From CAYZIC01 sp964478335 (GTDB taxonomy: Bacteria; Verrucomicrobiota; Kiritimatiellia; RFP12; DVOR01), in contig CAYZIC010000079.1 in assembly GCA_964478335.1 (NCBI GenBank), positions 1 through 9,014 on the forward strand: DNA of 9,014 nt, written 5' to 3'. This document shows positions 1-6,088 of this stretch, in pieces (the first letter of the stretch is position 1; each line of letters opens with the position of its first letter). The notes beneath the pieces were generated by a model, which saw only the letters and a program-made list of their open reading frames with translations, did not search any database and had not been told where the DNA came from. A program made the translations under genes and the position numbers.

Positions 1-122
1 AAATGTCAACAGAAATCCTCGTCTATCGCTGGATTAATTGGCGATTTATAGGGATTTTGTAGTGGGATCATTGTGTAATCATCGTTTCAAGTCTTTTAAT
101 AGCAAGAAGAGTGCCAAGTGGC
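1..122. other. Left-edge non-coding stretch, nothing recognised
   Basis: This stretch is more AT-rich than the repeat that follows it. I see no convincing coding region, tRNA, terminator or promoter. A 94-residue open frame beginning at 38 runs through the repeat to 322, but it has no good ribosome binding site and its composition follows the repeat. It may be the end of an intergenic region whose flanking gene lies outside the window. Confidence 0.5.
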
Positions 123-266
123 GAGGCTGCGCCTCTTGGAACGGCCTGCGGCCTCTTGGAACGCTCGCTGCGCTCGCTTTTGGTTGCGGGGACAGCTGCG
201 TGGGCTCGCTTTGCAAGCGGGTAGTGTGGCGCGGGTGGGGGATTGGGTGGGGATTGGTGACGCGGG

Positions 267-283
267 GTGGCTCCACTAGCCAC
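267..283 (-). terminator. Hairpin downstream of rpoN, possible terminator
   Basis: GTGGCT (267-272) and AGCCAC (278-283) are perfect 6-bp arms around a 5-nt loop, about 32 nt beyond the rpoN stop codon. There is no T-run on the rpoN transcript side, so this is not a canonical intrinsic terminator. It may help end or stabilise the rpoN mRNA, or it may only be part of the repeat element. Confidence 0.3.
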
Positions 284-291
284 TGGCACTG

Positions 292-306
292 GGCGAGGGA
301 GTCGCC
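292..306 (-). terminator. Hairpin just after the rpoN stop
   Basis: GGCGA (292-296) and TCGCC (302-306) form a 5-bp stem with a 5-nt loop, 8 nt past the rpoN stop codon. The same hairpin with a 3-nt loop recurs at 8873-8885 in the right-hand repeat copy, so it belongs to the repeat family. No U-tract follows, and a role in termination is only possible. Confidence 0.3.
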
Positions 307-314
307 TGCGCCAG

Positions 315-1700
315 CTATTTGATTCTGCGCTGGGAGGCTGGGGGGATGTTGAGGATGTCGCGGTATTTGGCGACGGTGCGTCTGGCGCAGGAGATGGATT
401 TGGCTTTGAGGGTGTCTGCGATGGTTTGGTCAGAGAGGGGGGCGTGGGGGTTTTCGTCTTTGATCATCTTTTGAATGATGGATTGAACGGCTTTGCTGGC
501 GTAGGCAGCTTGGTCTCCATTGGTTTGGTTGAGCGCAGCTGAGAAGAAGTATTTGAGCTCAAAGATGCCTCTGGGTGTCTGGATGTATTTGCCTGATACG
601 GTGCGGCAGATGGTAGTCTCGTGAAAGCCAGACTCTGTGGCGACTTGCTTGAGGGTGAGGGGTTTGAGGGCGGTTTGGCCGTATTTGAAAAAGGGTAGCT
701 GGTGGGTGATGATGATCTGGGAGATGGTGCGTATGGTCTCTTGGCGTTGGTGGATGCTCTTGATGAGGGTGGCACCTGCGCGGAAGCGTTCTAGGATGTA
801 GTCTTTGGTTTCCTGTGTGGAGGTTGGGTTGTCGAGGATCTGTCGGTAGTGTTTACTGAGTGTGAGTGTGGGCAGGTGTGTGTCATCGAGGTCGACGACG
901 GGGGTGTCGCCGTCAAAGTGCATGGCGATCTCTGGCTGGATGTAGGATGGGGTTAGGGTTTGGTAGATGTCGCCTGGGCTTGGAGTGAGGGATTTGATGA
1001 GGGTGATGGCGCGCTGGAGTTGGTCTTGGGAGATGTCGCATGCGGTGCGGATTTTGGAGAGCTCTCTGTTGGCGAGTTTGTCGGCGTGGTGCTTGAGGAT
1101 CTCTTGGGCGGTGGGCGCGCTGGGGTGGTTCGCATCGCGTAGTTGTAGGAGGAGGCATTCTCTGAGGGAACGCGCTCCGACGCCGATTGGAGCGAATAGC
1201 TGGATGATGTGGAGGACGTGTTTGACCTCCTTGATGGAGCGGTTAAGGATGAGGGCGATGTCGTCTAGGTTGCCGACGTAGTAGCCTCGGTGGTCGATGT
1301 CGTCGATGATGAGGCCGGCGATTTGTCGATCCATATCTGACAGATCGAGGACATCGAGCTGGCGAAAGAGGTTCTCTTGGAGTGAAATGACCGGAGCGCT
1401 GGGGATATTGGTGTCTGGGATATCGTCGACTTGCTGCTGGAAGTTTTGATAAAAGTCAGTCCAGTCGTCGCTACGTTGTAGGAGGCTGGATGTGTCGTCT
1501 AAGGGAGGGGTATCGCTTGGTAGGGGCTGAGTATTGGTAAATGCCACCTCGAGTACGGGGTTTTGCTCGACCTCTGCTAGGATTGCGGGGAGCAATTCTG
1601 TGAGATTGCATTGGAGCAGGTGGAGCGATTGTTGCATCTGTGGGGCGAGGCGCTGCACTTGGCGCTGTGCTTGATCGAGATTGAAAAAAGGATTGACCAT
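315..1700 (-). CDS. rpoN: RNA polymerase sigma-54 factor RpoN
   Basis: This is the alternative sigma factor that directs core RNA polymerase to -24/-12 promoters and needs an NtrC-type ATPase to open DNA. The 461-residue product has normal length and the full domain order. The glutamine/leucine-rich region I is at about 1-50 (LAPQMQQSLHLLQ). The core-binding region includes IGVGARSLRECLLLQL at about 172-187. The helix-turn-helix LTLKQVATESGFHETT starts near 349 and leads into KYIQTPRGIFELKYFF. The RpoN box ARRTVAKYR is at about 439-447, close to the C-terminus. A longer frame to 1751 exists, but that ATG lies between the -35 and -10 boxes of the predicted promoter. The ATG at 1700 has TAAGG 9 nt upstream and begins MVNPFF, so it is chosen. 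No key region is missing. The gene is divergent from an operon carrying a consensus sigma-54 promoter, a likely direct target. Confidence 0.97.
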   Translation of the reverse strand: MVNPFFNLDQAQRQVQRLAPQMQQSLHLLQCNLTELLPAILAEVEQNPVLEVAFTNTQPLPSDTPPLDDTSSLLQRSDDWTDFYQNFQQQVDDIPDTNIPSAPVISLQENLFRQLDVLDLSDMDRQIAGLIIDDIDHRGYYVGNLDDIALILNRSIKEVKHVLHIIQLFAPIGVGARSLRECLLLQLRDANHPSAPTAQEILKHHADKLANRELSKIRTACDISQDQLQRAITLIKSLTPSPGDIYQTLTPSYIQPEIAMHFDGDTPVVDLDDTHLPTLTLSKHYRQILDNPTSTQETKDYILERFRAGATLIKSIHQRQETIRTISQIIITHQLPFFKYGQTALKPLTLKQVATESGFHETTICRTVSGKYIQTPRGIFELKYFFSAALNQTNGDQAAYASKAVQSIIQKMIKDENPHAPLSDQTIADTLKAKSISCARRTVAKYRDILNIPPASQRRIK

Positions 1701-1739
1701 AGCTCTATACCTTATAATAAGAAACCTAACGATGACCGC

Positions 1740-1768
1740 ATCATAACACATCTGCTAGGCGGGGTCAA
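1740..1768 (-). promoter_or_regulatory. Sigma-70-type promoter for rpoN
   Basis: On the minus strand, TTGACC (1768-1763) and TATGAT (1745-1740) are separated by exactly 17 bp. Each differs from the consensus hexamer at one position. Transcription would start near 1733, giving a leader of about 33 nt with TAAGG before the ATG at 1700. This implies RpoN is made by the housekeeping polymerase and does not depend on itself. Confidence 0.75.
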
Positions 1769-1826
1769 TGGCTTTTAGAGCAAAGGCGGTATAAAAAGCA
1801 CGAAAAAGGTTTTGTTTGGTGTAAAA

Positions 1827-1835
1827 GGGGGGGGG
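1827..1835 (+). repeat. G9 homopolymer upstream of the sigma-54 promoter
   Basis: Nine consecutive Gs are followed by CTT and a further run of five Gs (1839-1843). The tract begins about 20 bp before the -24 element and sits between the two divergent promoters. Such tracts can slip in length during replication, and the G-runs could also fold as a quadruplex. Whether either happens here is not shown by the sequence. Confidence 0.8.
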
Positions 1836-1845
1836 CTTGGGGGTA

Positions 1846-1862
1846 TTGGCACGGCAATTGCT
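1846..1862 (+). promoter_or_regulatory. Sigma-54 (-24/-12) promoter of the pilin-kinase operon
   Basis: TTGGCACGGCAATTGCT matches the consensus TGGCACG-N4-TTGCW at every defined position. TGGCACG is at 1847-1853 and TTGC at 1858-1861, and the invariant GG (1848-1849) and GC (1860-1861) have the required 10-bp gap. Transcription should begin near 1873, about 50 nt before the first start codon. Such promoters need an NtrC-family activator bound upstream, probably within the 1701-1840 region or inside rpoN. I could not identify a convincing activator palindrome. Confidence 0.92.
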
Positions 1863-1925
1863 CATTAATCAAGTGGCTTTTAAGTAGTGTGCTTGGCCGA
1901 TGTATAGCCCTAAAAGGACCCCGAG

Positions 1926-2786
1926 ATGATGAGAGATGACACGACGATCAATGAAGCAGAGGTAGCGATTTTTGAGAGGCTTTTGCTTGCGACCCCAGAT
2001 GATGAGAATAGCTTACGCTATCTTGTGCGGGCGTATCGCGAATTGGGGCGAGAGGATGATTATGCTCGCGTGGTGGTTGCATTGGTCAAGCGTTACACAT
2101 CGCAGGCGCAGTTCTCCGATGCGGTATCTTTGTTGCCTGATTTGCGCTGTTTGCCTAGTACGCCAGAGGTGGAGATGTTGATCCAGCGCGTATCGCTCTT
2201 TGCAGACTTAAATGAATCCGTTGCGCCTGTTGCCGAGTCAGAGGTACCTCAGGGAGGCGCGTCGATGCCGGCGATTGCGATGCCGGTGGTACCTGTTGTG
2301 GAGGCGGATCCTAACCAGGTTGAAATGCAAGCGCACGCAGAGCAAGAGATCGATTTTGTGATGACGTGGCGTGCGCGTGGGTGGATTGATGATGCGTTGG
2401 CGCAAAAGCTCAAAGCGCACCTCAATGTGACGGCAGCGAATCAATCGCAAGCTCACGATACGGTTTCAGCGCTGAGCGCACTGCATGAAATCGATGCCAC
2501 GCAGGTTGATCGTATCTTGGCTAAGATTGCTCGTGAGCACACGATGCCGATGATTCCGCTGGAGGCATTGGCACCCAAGGTGCCGGCGCGCGAATTGCTC
2601 GACGCTGACTTTATGCGTTCGCATGGGGTGGCGGCTTTTGGCATGGTCGACCAGTTGCTGATGGTGGGGATCATGAATCCCCAGAATCTGCGACTGCAGC
2701 GGGCGGTCAAATCGCTTGCCCAGCGCGAGTGCCTCTTTTATTTGGTGCACCCCCACGACTTTGAGCCGTGGATAAATGCGGAGTAA
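1926..2786 (+). CDS. TPR / GspE N-terminal (MshEN)-like protein, no ATPase domain
   Basis: This is the first gene after the sigma-54 promoter. The 286-residue product is predicted cytoplasmic, with no signal peptide or membrane helix. Residues about 8-75 form amphipathic helices of TPR character (FERLLLATPDDENSLRYL, then AYRELGREDDYARVV). A proline/valine-rich linker follows at about 98-130. Residues about 185-286 resemble the N-terminal domain of GspE/PilB/MshE secretion ATPases: DRILAKIAREHTMPMIPLE, then LLMVGIMNPQNLRLQRAV, then a final FEPWI. The Walker ATPase that normally follows is absent, and the gene ends with a proper stop codon. In MshE and PilB this domain binds c-di-GMP or contacts platform proteins, and here it may be an adaptor for the pilus assembly ATPase. 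The arginine/leucine pattern of c-di-GMP-binding motifs is only weakly present. The start has AAAAGGA 7 nt upstream; a second ATG follows at once. Confidence 0.72.
   Translation: MMRDDTTINEAEVAIFERLLLATPDDENSLRYLVRAYRELGREDDYARVVVALVKRYTSQAQFSDAVSLLPDLRCLPSTPEVEMLIQRVSLFADLNESVAPVAESEVPQGGASMPAIAMPVVPVVEADPNQVEMQAHAEQEIDFVMTWRARGWIDDALAQKLKAHLNVTAANQSQAHDTVSALSALHEIDATQVDRILAKIAREHTMPMIPLEALAPKVPARELLDADFMRSHGVAAFGMVDQLLMVGIMNPQNLRLQRAVKSLAQRECLFYLVHPHDFEPWINAE
2780..2783 (+). promoter_or_regulatory. Ribosome binding site fixing the pilin 1 start at 2791
   Basis: GGAG lies inside the last codons of the upstream gene, 7 nt before the ATG at 2791. An earlier in-frame ATG at 2776 overlaps this site and cannot use it. 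Choosing 2791 also gives a typical short prepilin leader (MQSRKSG). Confidence 0.75.
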
Positions 2787-2790
2787 CCTT

Positions 2791-3288
2791 ATGCAATCAC
2801 GCAAGTCGGGCTTTACCCTCGTCGAAACGCTCATCGCCTCTGCCATATTGGTGGTGGGCTTTACGGCCGTATTACAGGGGCTGATCTATGCGCGTCACTA
2901 CGCAGACAATATCAAGTGTCAGACGGTGGCCGATAGCTTTGCGTGGCAATTTCTCTGGACCTACTTTAATGACGACTGGAATAATCTCAAAGGTCTCGAC
3001 ATTAATAGCTTTCAGACAGGTCGCTTGCACAATACGCAGTGGTTGCGAGAGCAGATACCCGAATTGGCCAAGCATGGCGAAGTCGTGCTAATGTATAGCA
3101 TCGACCCAAAACAGGCTCGCAAGACTCCTGAGGGGGAGAAGCTGGTGCGCATCTCTGTCGAGCAGATCATGTGGCAGAGCCAGGGCAAGTGGAAAACCCT
3201 CGTCAGTTGGCCTGATTACATGAGTAGTAATTCGCCCTACACGATTTATCGCGGGAGTCCGTCTCGTAGTCTTACGGAGGACAAGTAA
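2791..3288 (+). CDS. Minor pilin / pseudopilin, PilV/GspI-like
   Basis: This is a 165-residue class III-signal prepilin. The seven-residue basic leader MQSRKSG precedes FTLVETL, giving the prepilin peptidase site Gly7|Phe8 and the conserved Glu at mature position 5. The hydrophobic N-terminal helix runs to about residue 30 (LIASAILVVGFTAVLQGL). The remaining residues form the soluble head, with no paired cysteines. Its size and its place directly before a GspJ/PilW-like gene fit the PilV/GspI class of tip or priming subunits; only the N-terminus supports this strongly. It acts in the inner membrane and then in a periplasmic or surface filament. The stop overlaps the next start (TAATG), so translation is probably coupled. 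Confidence 0.85.
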   Translation: MQSRKSGFTLVETLIASAILVVGFTAVLQGLIYARHYADNIKCQTVADSFAWQFLWTYFNDDWNNLKGLDINSFQTGRLHNTQWLREQIPELAKHGEVVLMYSIDPKQARKTPEGEKLVRISVEQIMWQSQGKWKTLVSWPDYMSSNSPYTIYRGSPSRSLTEDK

Positions 3289-3839
3289 TGAGCAAGCCCA
3301 GTAAGAAGCGTGGCTTCACCCTCGTCGAAGTGCTCGTCGCCTCGACGATCTCGGTGCTTGTCTTTGCGCAGGTGGCGACGCTGATGATCTCCTCACAGAG
3401 GGCGTTGCATGAGATCATTGCCGATGTGGAGATGACGATGACGGCCCGCGAGCTCTCAGAGAAGATGCTCTTTCACCTCTCCAATACGGTGCCCGGGCTG
3501 ACCTCGGCTACCGATGTGGCGGCCTCTGGTGTGGGTATTAGCTTTAGGGATAGCACCAAGACATCGCAGGGGGGCATCTATCCTTGGCAAGACCAATTTA
3601 TTGACATGGGCTTGCAGGGCGTACCTGTGCGCTGGCTCTCATTTGGCGCGCTGCGCATGAGCGAGCCGAAGCCCTTTAAGCTGCAGTACAAGGATCACTA
3701 TGTGCGGATCGAGTATGCGTTGCAGTCGACGGTCTTGGGCAAGACCCGAACGATTGATTTTCCCGTGACGTTGCCAGTCTTTGGCGTGAATAAAAAAGAA
3801 GAAGACGGCATCGCAGAACGTTTTGGCATTCATTATTAA
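3288..3839 (+). CDS. Minor pilin / pseudopilin, PilW/GspJ-like
   Basis: The 183-residue product has a basic leader MSKPSKKRG followed by FTLVEVLVASTISVLVFAQV. This gives a peptidase site after Gly9, Glu at mature position 5 and a hydrophobic first helix. The start at 3288 overlaps the preceding stop and has GGAGG (3276-3280) 7 nt upstream. The helical segment after the membrane anchor (about 40-65) leads into a beta-rich head of ordinary size for the GspJ/PilW class. The protein is expected to join the preceding and following proteins in a filament-tip complex, as GspI-J-K or PilV-W-X do. Exact subfamily assignment needs a profile search. Confidence 0.83.
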   Translation: MSKPSKKRGFTLVEVLVASTISVLVFAQVATLMISSQRALHEIIADVEMTMTARELSEKMLFHLSNTVPGLTSATDVAASGVGISFRDSTKTSQGGIYPWQDQFIDMGLQGVPVRWLSFGALRMSEPKPFKLQYKDHYVRIEYALQSTVLGKTRTIDFPVTLPVFGVNKKEEDGIAERFGIHY

Positions 3840-3849
3840 GGGCATACAG

Positions 3850-5700
3850 ATGATCGATTTACCCATCCAATTGAGAAGCAAGCGCGGCACGGTTTTACCC
3901 GTTGTGGTGATCACGATCGCCGTTGCGACGCTGCTCTTGTCTGCGGTTTTTGGTTATGTGAGTAGCTCGACGCGCGCCACGATACGCTATATGGGAGCCT
4001 CGCAGGCGCGCTTGGCGGCGCAGTCGTCGATTGAGTACTACAAGACGCGCATGCACTCGCTCTTTTTTAACTACTATCGTATCCATAAGAATAATACGAT
4101 CGGCAAGGTGCTCGAATTTTTCCCCTCTGTGAATCGTCCGACGCAGATCCTGTCGCTAGGCGGGACCTCCTTTGTCTTGCAAAATGCCGAGACCATCAAT
4201 CAGTGCAAGGTCAAGACGACAGTGTGGTCGATTCGCCATGTGGGAGACGACGGCAACGCCGCCAAGAAGCACGCATTGGTGACTTTGCGAGCGACGGCGA
4301 CGACCCCTCAGGGCTATAGCCGCACGATTGAGGAGGTTGTGAAGTTTGGTTTGGAGCGCGCGCCGGTCTTTGATTACGCCTACTTTGTGAATAACTATGG
4401 GTGGTTTCAAGGTAGCGCCGGTACGGCCAATGGCGACATTCGTGCCAATGGCAACTTTGGTCTCGACGGGGGCTGTCATATCAATGGTTTTGCCTATGCT
4501 CAAGGGGTTTTTAGTAACACAGGTCGAGCCTACCCCGCATTGGACTATTGGTATCTAGCCAGCACCCGCGCCCGCCCGACCTCGCCCACGCATAAAGGCG
4601 GAGCCACGTGGAAGATGGGCTACGATGCCGATCGCGTCACTGGATCGAGCTATGACGAGCGCCTCAAAGACAATCAAAAACCCGTACCCATGCCCTTTAT
4701 TGGCGAGCTCGACACCTATATTGATTTGGCCGAGCAGAGCTACAAAGAGCGCAAAAAGCAAGGCGGCAATGCCTCCGCCTTGCAATACTACGATAAGGAG
4801 AGTGGTCGGTACAAATCGATTGATTATCACCATGATGATGCGGGACCCTCTGGCGAGGAGGGTGCCGTTGATGAGGGGTGCCTCCTTTTGGTTGGCACGC
4901 GCGAGCGCCCCATTAAGATCCAAGGGTTGGTCGTGGTTGATAAGGACTTGCTCATCAGTGGGGTCGTCGAGGGTCAGGGTACCATCTATTCTGGGCGCAA
5001 TGTTCACATCCTCAATAATCTCACCTACAAGAATTCCCCCTACTGGCCTAAACCTGATTATACTCCAGAGAAGACCGCCGAGAATAATAAGACTAAGGAT
5101 CTCCTTGGCCTTGCAGCCAAAGGAAACATTGTGCTCGGGGATTACAGTCGCTATCACACTGGTACCGTGGCAAGCTACCTCAAGCCCCCCTTTGTTAAAC
5201 CGTACGAATGCGACAAATCCGACGCCGATATCGGCTATGGCACTAAAAACGACCCCACGTTTGACGGTAACTACATCAACTACGACGGCGGTAAAAAGAC
5301 CAATATCAAATGGAAAGACGTCTTTAATTACGACACCTGGCAGTGGGAAAAAGTCCCTGTCGTGAAGGAAGAAGCCCGCCGTTACTACGAGAGCTCATGT
5401 GACCTTGATGAGATTGAGAAACTTGTGAAATCGATTGATGGTAGGGGGATTTCCACCTCCATCCAGCAAGTCGACGCTGTGCTTTACAACAATCATGCGA
5501 TTTTAGGTAATATTGGGCAATGTGCCTTTAATGGGGCGCTTGTTTGTCGCGACGAGGCGATCATCTATTATGGTTCGCTCAAGATGAATTGGGACATTCG
5601 TATTGGCTCCGATAGTCTTGATGGGACCGCCTTTGATATCTACTTACCGCTCTCAATTGCAGAGCCTCACCCCGTATCATGGAGGGAAATCGGTGAATAA
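3850..5700 (+). CDS. PilX/GspK-like large prepilin-like protein
   Basis: The 616-residue product starts MIDLPIQLRSKRG and enters a hydrophobic helix at about 14-36, then SSSTRATIRYMGASQARLAAQSS. This resembles the N-termini of PilX and GspK, which also depart from the Glu5 rule; position 5 after Gly13 is Val. After a linker, FDYAYFVNNYGWFQGS (from about 174) begins a large glycine- and asparagine-rich domain. It includes IKIQGLVVVDKDLLISG and GTIYSGRNVHI (about 355-388), a spacing typical of parallel beta-helix turns, and ends NWDIRIGSDS near the C-terminus. This looks like the PilX-N plus DUF4900-type architecture, from memory and unconfirmed. The start at 3850 has AAGGG 7 nt upstream; a longer frame from 3823 overlaps the upstream gene. 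It probably caps or displays at the filament tip. Confidence 0.72.
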   Translation: MIDLPIQLRSKRGTVLPVVVITIAVATLLLSAVFGYVSSSTRATIRYMGASQARLAAQSSIEYYKTRMHSLFFNYYRIHKNNTIGKVLEFFPSVNRPTQILSLGGTSFVLQNAETINQCKVKTTVWSIRHVGDDGNAAKKHALVTLRATATTPQGYSRTIEEVVKFGLERAPVFDYAYFVNNYGWFQGSAGTANGDIRANGNFGLDGGCHINGFAYAQGVFSNTGRAYPALDYWYLASTRARPTSPTHKGGATWKMGYDADRVTGSSYDERLKDNQKPVPMPFIGELDTYIDLAEQSYKERKKQGGNASALQYYDKESGRYKSIDYHHDDAGPSGEEGAVDEGCLLLVGTRERPIKIQGLVVVDKDLLISGVVEGQGTIYSGRNVHILNNLTYKNSPYWPKPDYTPEKTAENNKTKDLLGLAAKGNIVLGDYSRYHTGTVASYLKPPFVKPYECDKSDADIGYGTKNDPTFDGNYINYDGGKKTNIKWKDVFNYDTWQWEKVPVVKEEARRYYESSCDLDEIEKLVKSIDGRGISTSIQQVDAVLYNNHAILGNIGQCAFNGALVCRDEAIIYYGSLKMNWDIRIGSDSLDGTAFDIYLPLSIAEPHPVSWREIGE

Positions 5701-6076
5701 GTTACTCCTCATCCTGATTGTGACGCTGACGTGGGCGCCATCGCTCTGGGCCATTGCCGAGGTCAATGCCCCCCATGATCTAATCCTCTCCCAGCGCGTC
5801 GAGCAACGCCGCCGCCAAGAGCTCGCCGCCCAAGAAGCCCAAGCCCAGGCCAAAGGCCAGAGCTTGACCCCAGACATCCCACCGCCCGTCAAGCTCGACC
5901 CGCTGGCGCAGCAAGCCGCCCGCAAGGCCATCATGCTCCAGTATCAAGCCGATCAAGCCGCCGCTGATGCAGCATCCCAAAAGATGTCCCCCTCGCTCCT
6001 ACTCACCATTTTTAGCATCTTACTCTCGCTTGCCCTGTGCGTCACCGCCAAGACCCTCTCTAAGCAAAATAGATAA
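5693..6076 (+). CDS. Small secreted, C-terminally membrane-anchored protein, unknown function
   Basis: I do not recognise the family. The start is the GTG at 5693, overlapping the previous stop, with GGAGGG (5681-5686) 6 nt upstream; an ATG frame from 5603 lacks such support. The 127-residue product begins MNKLLLILIVTLTWAPSLWA, a clear signal peptide with likely cleavage after Ala20. Residues about 33-58 are rich in Gln, Ala, Arg and Glu and probably helical. A proline patch (DIPPPVK) is followed by another Ala/Gln helix (about 70-97). A membrane helix lies at about 100-119, followed by the basic tail KTLSKQNR. The predicted topology is periplasmic helices with a C-terminal anchor. Its place between pilin genes and a kinase suggests an assembly or signalling partner (inference). 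Confidence 0.75.
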   Translation: MNKLLLILIVTLTWAPSLWAIAEVNAPHDLILSQRVEQRRRQELAAQEAQAQAKGQSLTPDIPPPVKLDPLAQQAARKAIMLQYQADQAAADAASQKMSPSLLLTIFSILLSLALCVTAKTLSKQNR

Positions 6077-6088
6077 AAGGCCCTCACT

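Larger units (their letters stand above)
123..307 (+). repeat. Composite intergenic repeat, left copy
   Basis: This G-rich non-coding block begins with three closely spaced TGC-centred units: GAGGC-TGC-GCCTC (123-135), GGCC-TGC-GGCC (143-153) and GCTCGC-TGC-GCTCGC (163-177). The first two are followed by the same TCTTGGAACG. A fourth TGC-loop hairpin, CGCTT-TGC-AAGCG, lies at 207-219. It shares ordered exact blocks with 8669-8886: CGGCCTGCGGCCTCTTGG (142-159), GCGGGTAG (217-224), CGGGTGGGGGAT (232-243), GGTGACGC (256-263) and CTGGGCGAGGG (289-299) followed closely by TCGCCT. It ends 8 bp from the rpoN stop codon. The collinearity suggests a dispersed intergenic element family. No transposase or attachment site is visible, and its function is unknown. 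Confidence 0.7.

Noticed and set aside
123..177. CRISPR array or direct-repeat array
   Set aside because: Units of about 20 nt occur only three times without unique spacers of constant length, and no cas genes are near.
38..322. A 94-residue frame over the left repeat
   Set aside because: It crosses hairpin repeats, overlaps the rpoN end and has no plausible ribosome binding site.
1701..1751. N-terminal extension of rpoN to the ATG at 1751
   Set aside because: This ATG lies between the -35 and -10 boxes of the best promoter, so it would not be transcribed, and the extra 17 residues do not look like sigma-54 region I.
315..1751. Plus-strand open frames across rpoN (for example 960-1142 and 967-1281)
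   Set aside because: They are antisense shadows of a clearly conserved gene and have no recognisable protein features.
2569..2583. Second sigma-54-like site TGGCACC-CAAG-GTGC inside the first operon gene
   Set aside because: It has one mismatch in each box, lies within coding sequence as part of the palindrome GGCACC-CAA-GGTGCC, and the full-consensus site upstream already explains operon expression.
4893..4907. TTGGCACG inside the PilX-like gene as a sigma-54 promoter
   Set aside because: The -24 half is present but no TTGC-like -12 element occurs at the required distance.
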